A stretch of 12,330 nt of DNA from Caldilineaceae bacterium (GTDB lineage: Bacteria; Chloroflexota; Anaerolineae; Caldilineales; Caldilineaceae). The stretch spans positions 1 to 12,330 of the forward strand of contig JAPPKT010000459.1 of NCBI GenBank assembly GCA_028819675.1. Direction: 5' to 3'. Below are positions 6,469 through 12,330 of this stretch, one piece after another; the stretch's first letter is position 1, and every line of letters begins with the position of its first letter. The translations under genes were made by a program, and so were the position numbers. The notes beneath the pieces are model-generated. The model was given only the letters and a program-made list of their open reading frames with translations. It did not search any database and was not told the origin of the DNA.

Positions 6469-8196
6469 TCATCTGCGGGCGATCTTGAAGATTGCGCCTG
6501 GCTGATAGGCGACAAAATACAGGTTTCCGTCTTCATCAGTTCCAATACTACTGACAATATTGAAGGCTTTCAAGACCAGTTCCGCACGCCACCCTTCGCG
6601 GCTGACGCCATGCGGACTGCGATTTTCAGAGGGGGCGGGCCTGTGCAGGCTCCAGATGTCTCCGCGGCAGAAATCGGAGAAGAGGAAGCGGCCATTGAGG
6701 TGGGGGAGCTCGTCGCCGCGATATACGACGCCGCCTACTACGGCGCAGCCGCGGGCGCGTTCGTACTCGGCTACGGGCAGCGTAAAGATGGCAGCCTCCT
6801 GGCAAGGCACGGGCATGCCGGAGATTTTCAGGCATCGCGTGCCTTCGATCGTCGGCCATCCGAAGTTATTGCCTCCCGGGCTGGACTGAGGCACGAAGTT
6901 CACTTCCTCGCGTCTACTGTGACCTGTATCGGGGATGAATAGGTCCCCGGTTTCGGGGTCGAATGCGAAGCCCCACGGATTTCGCAGCCCTAACGCCCAG
7001 ATTTCAGGTCGATAGCCCTCGACATTGACAAACGGGTTGCTCGGTGGGATAGCGTAGAGGCGCTGGGATGTTTCCACGTCGATTCTCAGGATTTTGCCGA
7101 GCAGCTGGTCCGGGAATTGACTCTCGTGGGGAGGAAGATCTTCACTGCCGCCGTCGCCGACACCGACGTACAGGTACGCGTCGAGGGGGCCGAAGGTGAT
7201 GCGGCCCCCATTGTGAGCATGGTGCGGCTGGCCGATGGCCAAGAGCAGTTCCTCGCTGGCGGGGTCCGCTGTTTCGAGGTCGGGCGCGGCGGTAAAGCGG
7301 CTGACGACCAGGTCTCCTGCGAGGCTTGTATAGCTCAGATAGAATTGCTGGTTGGAGGGGAAGCTTGGGGAGAATGCAATATTCAGAAGCCCTCTCTCGC
7401 CGCAGCAGGTAATCTGGTTTGAGATATCGATAAAGAGCTGTTTGTTTTCCAATCCATTTTTGAAGATACGTATACGCCCCTCTTGCTCCACTATGAAGAG
7501 GCGTCCGCTGCCGTCGCCGGCGTGGGTGACCTGTACAGGCAGCACAAGATTCTCGATAACCAGCTCCCTTTTCAGCTGAGGGGTTGCGGCGGTGACTGCG
7601 GTTTGCGAAGCCGGCGTGCCGAACACTCTCACTTCACGCCAGGCGACCCAACTGGGGCTCTGGAGGGTATGGACAAGCAGATCGTCAACCGGTTGAGGGG
7701 GGTTCAAGTCAATCGTCAGAGTTTGCCCATCTTCCGTGTGGATGTCTGTGAGTCTCTGAAATGGGGTACGCACGCCCGTCCCGTTGCCGAGCCAGAGGAC
7801 GTGGGACGTCGGGCCGGCCGGAGCCTGTGCCACCACAAGCTCGATTCTGTCGACAAGGTAGAGATCATCGAGGGTGACGGCAATCCATTGGGCGGCAAGA
7901 TTCTTTGCGTTCCAGTTGGTTTCCGGATCGCCGTCGAAGGCCAGATGGGCCGTTTCTTCGCCCTCGGAAGAACGAGCTTCGCCCGTGAGCGCAACATTCC
8001 GGCTCTGTAGGGGAGGTGGTTCTGTGGGCTGAGGTTGCGGCTCGGGTTGAGGCGTGACGGTCGGGGAGGCGGGGGCTTCTGCCGACGGCGCGGCCTGGGG
8101 CGCGGGTGAGGAGAGGGCGGGCACGGGCTGCGACTTGCACGCGGTGAGGAGTGCAAGGCTCAGGAGTAGGGCGGAGCACAGGATGGCGTATTTCAT
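6469..8196 (-). CDS. Lipoprotein: discoidin-like domain plus PQQ-type sugar dehydrogenase (copy 1)
   Basis: A 575-residue secreted lipoprotein predicted to oxidise an aldose outside the membrane. The signal peptide ends in lipobox LLTAC with Cys20, and a Pro/Ala-rich linker covers about 21-64. Residues about 66-195 form an F5/8C (discoidin, galactose-binding-like) domain: LAFDGDPETNWNAKN, AQWIAVTLD, then SPSWVAWREVRVFG. Residues about 208-575 are a GSDH six-bladed propeller (Asd/YliI, HHIP-like): VTHAGDGSGRLFIVEQEGR, ERGLLNIAF, HHAHNGGRITFGP, GDGG, GLRNPWGFAFDPETG, GWPTIEGTR. His328 aligns with the catalytic His of soluble glucose dehydrogenase (HQSGRL there, HNGGRI here), and Arg405-Asn406 with its PQQ-side Arg-Asn. 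Six cysteines (264, 265, 455, 465, 484, 510) match those in both sister copies. The start is supported by AGGAAG with an eight-base spacer. PQQ dependence and the substrate are inferred from the family; some GSDH proteins are not proven enzymes. Confidence 0.93.
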   Translation of the reverse strand: MKYAILCSALLLSLALLTACKSQPVPALSSPAPQAAPSAEAPASPTVTPQPEPQPQPTEPPPLQSRNVALTGEARSSEGEETAHLAFDGDPETNWNAKNLAAQWIAVTLDDLYLVDRIELVVAQAPAGPTSHVLWLGNGTGVRTPFQRLTDIHTEDGQTLTIDLNPPQPVDDLLVHTLQSPSWVAWREVRVFGTPASQTAVTAATPQLKRELVIENLVLPVQVTHAGDGSGRLFIVEQEGRIRIFKNGLENKQLFIDISNQITCCGERGLLNIAFSPSFPSNQQFYLSYTSLAGDLVVSRFTAAPDLETADPASEELLLAIGQPHHAHNGGRITFGPLDAYLYVGVGDGGSEDLPPHESQFPDQLLGKILRIDVETSQRLYAIPPSNPFVNVEGYRPEIWALGLRNPWGFAFDPETGDLFIPDTGHSRREEVNFVPQSSPGGNNFGWPTIEGTRCLKISGMPVPCQEAAIFTLPVAEYERARGCAVVGGVVYRGDELPHLNGRFLFSDFCRGDIWSLHRPAPSENRSPHGVSREGWRAELVLKAFNIVSSIGTDEDGNLYFVAYQPGAIFKIARR

Positions 8197-8309
8197 TGGT
8201 CGAGCTTCCTAAGGACCAGTTTGGGGATTTCGGGGAGGATCTTCTCTACGATTGCGCTTCTCAAGCAACGGCGAGAGCTCGGACAATCGAAGGGAAAGCG
8301 GGATTTCAT
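8193..8309 (-). CDS. Possible 38-residue linker ORF between copies 2 and 1
   Basis: An open frame starts with ATG four bases after the stop of the copy-2 dehydrogenase and ends in TGA overlapping the copy-1 start codon (ATGA). It therefore fills the whole gap. The peptide is basic and unrecognised (MKSRFPFDCPSSRR, then IVEKILPEIPKLVLRKLDQ). No ribosome binding site precedes its ATG, so translation would depend on re-initiation. The geometry suits translational coupling, but an open frame of this length in GC-rich DNA can occur by chance. I rate it as possible only. Confidence 0.2.
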   Translation of the reverse strand: MKSRFPFDCPSSRRCLRSAIVEKILPEIPKLVLRKLDQ

Positions 8310-8313
8310 CGGA

Positions 8314-10053
8314 CTATTCTGCGGTGATCTTGTAGACTAAGCCATTCTGGTAGCCAGTCACGTATAGGTTGCCCTCTTCATCCTCACCGACGCTGCTAAT
8401 CGGGACGGAGGCTTTCAGGACCAACTCACTCTGCCAGGCACCATGGTTCGTCTGAATACGGCCAGAATCTCCGGTTGCGTCCGGCTTAGTGAGGCTCCAG
8501 ATGTCACCGCGGCAGAAATCTGCGAAGAGAAAACGACCTCTCAGGTGGGGCAATTCACTGCCGCGGTAGACGACTCCGCCCACGATGGCGCAGCCGCGCG
8601 TGTGATCGTATTCGGCTACGGGCGGGGTGAAGATTCCGGCCTGGCGACAGGGCACAGGCAGGTCTTCGAACCTGGGGCAGCGGGTACCCTCGATCGTGGG
8701 CCAACCGTAGTTTTCGCCGCCGCCGCTGGACGCGGGCTGGAAGTTGAGTTCTTCGCGATCGTTGTGTCCCGCATCGGGGATGTAGAGTTCTCCTGTTTGG
8801 TGGTCAAATGCAAAGCCCCAAGGATTTCTAAATCCGAGTGCCCAGATTTCAGGGCGGAAGCCTTCGTCGGTGACGAAGGGATTGCTGGCTGGGACTGCAT
8901 ATGGTTGGACGCCTGACTCCACATCGATGCGAAGAATCTTTCCGAGCAAAAGAGCCGGGTCTTGGGGGAAGTGGGAAGGGTGACCTTCACTTCCCCCGTC
9001 GCCCATACCGAAGTACAGGTAACCATCATTGGGACCGAACACAAGCCGGCCCCCATTATGTACATGGTGTGGTTGAGGGACAGTGAGAAGGATTTCCTCG
9101 CTGGCGGGATCGGCGACATCGGGGTCATCGGTGGTGGTGAAGCGGCTGATTACGGTGTCGTCAACGCTGTTCGAATAACTCAGATAGAACTGTTTTGTGG
9201 CAGAGAACGTGGGAGGAAAGGCGACGTTGAAAAGACCGCGCTCCTCGCAACAGTTTACTCGATCGGTTATGTCAAGGAAGAGAGTCTCGTTGGCTACGCC
9301 ATCTTTGGCGATGGTGATGCGTCCCTGCTGCTCCACCACGAAGATGCGGCCGCTCCCATCTCCGGCGTGGGTGACCTGTACGGGTAGCACAAGCTGGTCC
9401 AGGATCTGCTCTACGCGCAACTGCGGAGCCGTCCCGCTTTCGTGGCTGGGAACATAGGGCAGCCCTCGGACCCTCACTTCCCGCCATGCGACCCAGCTGG
9501 GGCTTTCCAGGGTTTGGACAAGGAGCTCCTTGACGGGTCGCGGGGGGTTGATTTCGATGGTGATTGTTTGGCCATCTTCGGTGTGGATGCCTGTGAGTTG
9601 GGTATAACGCGTACGCACGCCGGAACCGTTATCAAGCCAGATGGTGTGCGTGGTGGGACCAGCAGGGGCCTGGGCGACCACCAGCTCAATTCGGTCGGCA
9701 AGATAGAGGTTGTCGAGGGTGATGGCGATCCACTGTGCAGGATGATCCTGGGCACTCCAGGCAGTCTCGGTCACGCCGTCGATCGCGAAGTGCACCGAGA
9801 CTTCATGCGACGAGGCTCGTGCGGTACCCTGAACGGCGACGTTTGGACTCAGAGATGCCGGCACAGCGGTATGTGTCGGAGACGGCGCGGGTGTGGGTGT
9901 TTCCGTAGGGATTATGGTGGGGGTTGTTGTTGCAGCGGGCTGCTGGATGGCCGTTACCACTGCGGTCGGACTTTCAGGCTCCGATCGTGCTGCGCATGAG
10001 GTAGAGAGTAACAGGATAAGCAGCAGACCTGTCGACGCGACTGCATATCTCAT
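8314..10053 (-). CDS. Lipoprotein: discoidin-like domain plus PQQ-type sugar dehydrogenase (copy 2)
   Basis: A 579-residue paralogue, colinear with copy 1 over its whole length. I chose the ATG at 10053 because it begins a proper signal peptide ending at Cys20 (LLSTSC, a slightly unusual lipobox with Ser at -3). The frame is open back to 10221, but that extension is non-signal-like and overlaps the relic of another copy. A Thr/Pro-rich linker (about 30-68) leads to the F5/8C-like domain (about 70-198: HFAIDGVTETAWSAQD, SPSWVAWREVRVRG) and the GSDH propeller (about 212-579). Catalytic-type His332 (HHVHNGGRL), Arg409-Asn410 (GFRNPWG) and all six family cysteines (268, 269, 459, 469, 488, 514) are present. 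The C-terminus is NLYVTGYQNGLVYKITAE. No good ribosome binding site is visible before the ATG, unlike copy 1. It resembles copy 1 more than copy 3, pointing to a more recent duplication. Confidence 0.93.
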   Translation of the reverse strand: MRYAVASTGLLLILLLSTSCAARSEPESPTAVVTAIQQPAATTTPTIIPTETPTPAPSPTHTAVPASLSPNVAVQGTARASSHEVSVHFAIDGVTETAWSAQDHPAQWIAITLDNLYLADRIELVVAQAPAGPTTHTIWLDNGSGVRTRYTQLTGIHTEDGQTITIEINPPRPVKELLVQTLESPSWVAWREVRVRGLPYVPSHESGTAPQLRVEQILDQLVLPVQVTHAGDGSGRIFVVEQQGRITIAKDGVANETLFLDITDRVNCCEERGLFNVAFPPTFSATKQFYLSYSNSVDDTVISRFTTTDDPDVADPASEEILLTVPQPHHVHNGGRLVFGPNDGYLYFGMGDGGSEGHPSHFPQDPALLLGKILRIDVESGVQPYAVPASNPFVTDEGFRPEIWALGFRNPWGFAFDHQTGELYIPDAGHNDREELNFQPASSGGGENYGWPTIEGTRCPRFEDLPVPCRQAGIFTPPVAEYDHTRGCAIVGGVVYRGSELPHLRGRFLFADFCRGDIWSLTKPDATGDSGRIQTNHGAWQSELVLKASVPISSVGEDEEGNLYVTGYQNGLVYKITAE

Positions 10054-10169
10054 TGGGGGCTCATGTGACGGGGCAGGTGGGTAGTGACGCTGGCGAGATG
10101 GATTGGGTGAACACAGTTTGAGAAATGGAGACGGATTGGGCCGAACGGACGGACGAGATGGTCGACAGA
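10054..10169 (-). other. Leader of copy 2, nothing recognised
   Basis: This is the part of the 397-base intergenic gap between the relic's stop codon and the copy-2 start. I see no gene, no convincing promoter and no strong hairpin. It is pyrimidine-rich on the transcribed strand and lacks a purine-rich ribosome binding site before the ATG. Confidence 0.5.
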
Positions 10170-10445
10170 TCATCTCGAAGTGATCATATAGATTGTACCA
10201 TCCTGGAAGCCTACGGCGCATACGATGCCTCGTTTGACTGTGCCGAGGCTACTGGCGGGGGAATCCGGCGGTGGCGAGGGGTGCGCTCTGCTACTTTTTT
10301 GCTTTTGCCGGGTACAGGTGTGCTTAGTTCGCTTGCGTCCCCAAGCGTCACCGCTGCAGAGGACTGTGAAAAGGAAGAGGCCGCTCGCGGCGGGGAGGCG
10401 AGGCCGAAGAGCAAGCGTTTCCGGCAGCAGGCGGCCACAGCGGGT
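10170..10445 (-). pseudogene. Decayed C-terminal tail of another GSDH copy
   Basis: The 397-base gap between copies 3 and 2 is not empty. One minus-strand frame, open for 91 codons from just after the copy-3 stop to a TGA at 10170-10172, aligns with the last 95 residues of copy 2. Its FLFTVLCSGDAW matches FLFADFCRGDIW (over the 15 codons from the preceding SG/RG to the Trp I count 32 of 45 identical bases). LP stands eight residues before the Cys-proximal FLF block at the same spacing. PASSLG matches PISSVG. GFQDGTIYMITSR ends exactly where GYQNGLVYKITAE ends, and GYQDGVLYLLQEE in the partial copy 4. A four-residue shortening between the blocks accounts for the length difference. The middle (about 10260-10340) is unrecognisable, and the frame has no plausible start, signal peptide or catalytic His. 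It is best read as the tail left when tandem copies recombined. The alternative is a drifted fragment still translated by read-through, which is unlikely. Confidence 0.72.
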
Positions 10446-10450
10446 TCGAG

Positions 10451-12196
10451 CTATCTCTCGGCAAGGGTGAAGATTGCCCCGACCTCTTCGACATGGATTG
10501 TGAAATATACATTGCCCTCTTCGTCGGCTCCCACACTACTGACGGGCAGGCCTGCCGAAGCCAACAGCTGACTCCGCCAGAAGGTGGCTTTTCCTCGGGC
10601 GGCATCCTCTTTGGCACGTTCAATCCCCCAGATTCTGCTTGTACAGTAGTCGGCGACGATGAAGGTGCCGTGGAGGCCGGGGAGGCTTTCTCCGGCGTAG
10701 ACGGCGCCGCCGACGATAGCGCAGCCTCGGGTGTGGTCATAGTCGGCAACAGGCAGGACGAGGCCGGCGGCGCTGCAGGTGAGGAGGTCATGTTCGAAAC
10801 AGATGCTGCCCTCCATGACGGGCCAGCCATAGTTCTGTCCGCCGCCGGCAGCGGCGGACTGGAAATTTACTTCCTCGCGTTTGAAGTTGCCGGTGTCGGG
10901 CAGATAGAGGTCGCCGCTCTCTTTTTCGAAGGCGAAGCCCCATGGATTGCGGAGGCCCAGCGCCCAGATCTCGGTGCGATGGCCATCCAGGTGAACGAAG
11001 GGATTGTCTGCGGGCACGCCGTAGGGGTGTTGGCCGGATTCGACGTCGATACGGAGGAGTTTGCCCAGCAAAGAATCGGCTGCTTGCCCTCGATTATCGG
11101 GATCGCGGGGGAGGCCGCCGTCGCCGCTACCGATGTAGAGGTAGCCGTCCAGGGGACTGAACTCCAGGTGGCCGCCGTTGTGGTTTTCGTGGGGCTGGTC
11201 GATGGTAAGGAGAATCTCTTCGCTGAATTCGTTGGCGCGATTGGGGTCGTCGGAGGTGGTAAATCGACTGACGGTGGTGTTACCTTGGGTATTGGTGTAA
11301 CTCACGTAGAAGTGCCCGGATTCGGGGTAGGATGGCGGGAAGGCAAGTCCGAACATGCCGCGCTCGCCTTGGCAGCAGTTTACGCGCTCGGAGATGTCCA
11401 GGAAGGGAGGTTGTCTTAGTGCGCCTTCGTGGACTATGCGAACGCGGCCGGGTAGCTCGACGACGAAGATTCGCCCGCTGCCATCGCCGGCGTGGGTTAC
11501 GCGGACAGGGTAGTCCAGCCCAGTAACCACTTCGGCGACGGTGAAGGGTGGCTCCTCGTGTTCTGCGACGGGGGCGTCCGGTTGTGTGCCGAAGACACGG
11601 AAATCGCGCCAAGCGACCCAGCTTGGACTGTGAAGAGTCAGAATCAGGACCTCGTTGATTTTCTGAGGGGGGTCGATTGGGACGGCCAGGACCTGGCCAT
11701 CGTCAGTGTGGACGTCTTCAAGACGCGCGTAGAAAGTGCGCAGGCCTGAGCCGTGACGCAGCCAGATTTCATGGGTCGTGGGGCCGGGTGGGGCCTGGGT
11801 GACGACCATCTCTACTCTGTCAACCAGGTAGGTTTGGTCCAAGGCTATTGCATACCACTGCGGAGCAGGCTGTTTTGAGCTCCAGATGGTGTCGGTATCG
11901 CCGTCGATTGCCAGGAAAGCCTGGTCATCGACAACGAGGTGGCCTTCGTCGCCTCTGATGTATGCGAGCCCTGATGCGAGGGGGGCAACATTCTCGCCAA
12001 GGGGCTGGCCGAGTCTTGCCGGGGAGAAAGGCGGTTCGGCTGGAGACAGTGAGATTGTGAGCCTTGCTCCATTCGATGCGGCGCGTGCGGAGCCGATGTT
12101 TGCACGGCCATTCTCGTGAGAGGAGGAGCAGGCGACAACAAGGATGGAGAGCAGGCAATAGGAGACGGCTTGGAGCGTTTTGGTTGAAATTGGCAT
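10451..12196 (-). CDS. Lipoprotein: discoidin-like domain plus PQQ-type sugar dehydrogenase (copy 3)
   Basis: A 581-residue paralogue, more diverged than copies 1 and 2. The signal peptide ends at Cys23 (LVVAC). The linker (about 24-88) lacks the Pro/Thr repeats of the sister copies and is Ser/Pro/Gly-rich. The F5/8C-like domain (about 89-203) keeps LAIDGDTDTIWSSK, PQWYAIALD and SPSWVAWRDFRVFG. The GSDH propeller (about 218-581) has VTHAGDGSGRIFVVELPGR, GERGMFGLAF, NHNGGHLEFSP with catalytic-type His339, SGDGG, GLRNPWGFAF (Arg416-Asn417) and NYGWPVMEG. The six cysteines are at 274, 275, 466, 474, 492 and 518. The C-terminus differs: IHVEEVGAIF has an extra few residues in place of GYQNGLVY. 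The ribosome binding site is a weak GAGAGAA just before the ATG, immediately downstream of a long-range hairpin. Its stop codon lies about five bases before the relic tail begins. Predicted role: surface oxidation of a sugar. Confidence 0.93.
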   Translation of the reverse strand: MPISTKTLQAVSYCLLSILVVACSSSHENGRANIGSARAASNGARLTISLSPAEPPFSPARLGQPLGENVAPLASGLAYIRGDEGHLVVDDQAFLAIDGDTDTIWSSKQPAPQWYAIALDQTYLVDRVEMVVTQAPPGPTTHEIWLRHGSGLRTFYARLEDVHTDDGQVLAVPIDPPQKINEVLILTLHSPSWVAWRDFRVFGTQPDAPVAEHEEPPFTVAEVVTGLDYPVRVTHAGDGSGRIFVVELPGRVRIVHEGALRQPPFLDISERVNCCQGERGMFGLAFPPSYPESGHFYVSYTNTQGNTTVSRFTTSDDPNRANEFSEEILLTIDQPHENHNGGHLEFSPLDGYLYIGSGDGGLPRDPDNRGQAADSLLGKLLRIDVESGQHPYGVPADNPFVHLDGHRTEIWALGLRNPWGFAFEKESGDLYLPDTGNFKREEVNFQSAAAGGGQNYGWPVMEGSICFEHDLLTCSAAGLVLPVADYDHTRGCAIVGGAVYAGESLPGLHGTFIVADYCTSRIWGIERAKEDAARGKATFWRSQLLASAGLPVSSVGADEEGNVYFTIHVEEVGAIFTLAER

Positions 12197-12207
12197 AGGT
12201 TCTCTCT

Positions 12208-12254
12208 GGCCATCGGTTTTTTGACTAACGCGACTGCTTGGGGGTCCGATGGCC
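12208..12254 (-). promoter_or_regulatory. 9-bp inverted repeat just upstream of copy 3 start
   Basis: GGCCATCGG (12208-12216) and CCGATGGCC (12246-12254) are perfectly complementary across a 29-base loop. On the transcribed strand the hairpin ends just before the weak ribosome binding site and start codon of copy 3. Its upstream arm overlaps by two bases a smaller CCTCC/GGAGG stem (12264-12268 with 12253-12257), so the two structures would compete. A leader structure affecting translation or transcript stability is possible. Confidence 0.45.
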
Positions 12255-12274
12255 TCCTTCGGTGGAGGAAACTG

Positions 12275-12304
12275 CTGTTGCAGGACTCACTCCTCCTGCA
12301 ACAG
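12275..12304 (-). terminator. 11-bp stem-loop over the stop codon of the upstream copy
   Basis: CTGTTGCAGGA (12275-12285) is perfectly complementary to TCCTGCAACAG (12294-12304) with an eight-base loop. The stem includes the last codons of the partial dehydrogenase and the loop contains its stop codon (12287-12289). No T-tract follows on the transcribed strand, so a mRNA-stabilising or processing role is more likely than intrinsic termination. Confidence 0.5.
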
Positions 12305-12330
12305 ATAGAGGACCCCGTCCTGGTATCCGG
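12287..12330 (-). CDS. C-terminal end of a fourth discoidin/GSDH lipoprotein (partial)
   Basis: Reading inward from the window edge on the minus strand gives GYQDGVLYLLQEE and then a TGA stop. This matches the extreme C-termini of the sister copies (GYQNGLVYKITAE in copy 2, AYQPGAIFKIARR in copy 1) in sequence and in distance to the stop. It is therefore the 3' end of another GSDH-family gene in the same orientation, with its start beyond the window. Only 13 residues are visible, so the presence of the discoidin-like domain and catalytic residues is assumed by analogy. The gap to copy 3 is 90 bases and holds two inverted repeats. Confidence 0.8.
   Translation of the reverse strand, partial: GYQDGVLYLLQEE

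Noticed and set aside
10054..10221. N-terminal extension of copy 2 by 56 residues
   Set aside because: It would bury the signal peptide and lipobox inside the protein, and it overlaps the relic tail in another frame. The ATG at 10053 restores a normal lipoprotein start.
10291..10306. T-rich run that might be a terminator
   Set aside because: No stem precedes it on either strand, and it falls inside the relic coding frame.
10211..10438. A 75-codon minus-strand ORF starting MAACCRKR in the gap between copies 3 and 2
   Set aside because: It lies in a different frame from the one that aligns with the dehydrogenase C-terminus and has no recognisable features.
1..12330. CRISPR arrays, tRNA or rRNA genes, insertion sequences, integrases
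   Set aside because: No regularly spaced repeats, cloverleaf-like segments, transposase motifs or terminal inverted repeats were found. The repeated stretches on the right are explained by the paralogous genes.

Overview
The window looks like bacterial chromosomal DNA of moderately high GC. A Chloroflexota-type genome (Caldilineae/Anaerolineae or SAR202-like) fits best: it has a Tat-dependent lipoprotein solute-binding protein with an LAAC-AP start, a soluble S1 sulfatase, and several Pro/Thr-rich lipoproteins joining a discoidin-like domain to a glucose/sorbosone dehydrogenase propeller. This is inference from protein style, and other sulfatase-rich phyla such as Poribacteria or Latescibacterota are not excluded.

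Left half, + strand (1-4753): a 291-base leader with a possible promoter and palindromes, then a family 5 solute-binding lipoprotein (292-2016), a strong 14-bp RNA hairpin (2031-2062), a DppC/OppC-type permease (2114-3013) and, three bases after its stop codon, a cytoplasmic TIM-barrel, glycosidase-like protein (3017-4753). The usual DppB-type permease and the two ATPases are not in the window, so the transporter is locally incomplete.

Right half, - strand (12330 down to 4766): a tandem array of secreted lipoproteins with an N-terminal F5/8C (discoidin)-like domain and a C-terminal PQQ-type sugar dehydrogenase (GSDH) propeller. Three copies are complete (12196-10451, 10053-8314, 8196-6469). 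The last 13 residues of a fourth lie at the window edge (12330-12287). The 397-base gap after the first complete copy holds the decayed C-terminal tail of a further copy (10445-10170), which would normally be left as empty intergenic DNA. The array is followed by a cytoplasmic S1 sulfatase (6295-4766), which ends 12 bases from the oppositely oriented glycosidase-like gene.

Read together, this resembles a carbohydrate (possibly sulfated sugar) acquisition locus: surface lipoproteins bind and oxidise sugars outside the membrane, an ABC system takes up a peptide- or oligosaccharide-like solute, and intracellular sulfatase and glycosidase-like enzymes process it. The substrate cannot be read from the sequence, and the two halves may be independent transcription units. 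The most notable points are the paralogue array with its relic, the six cysteines kept in every complete copy, and the hairpins placed at gene junctions.
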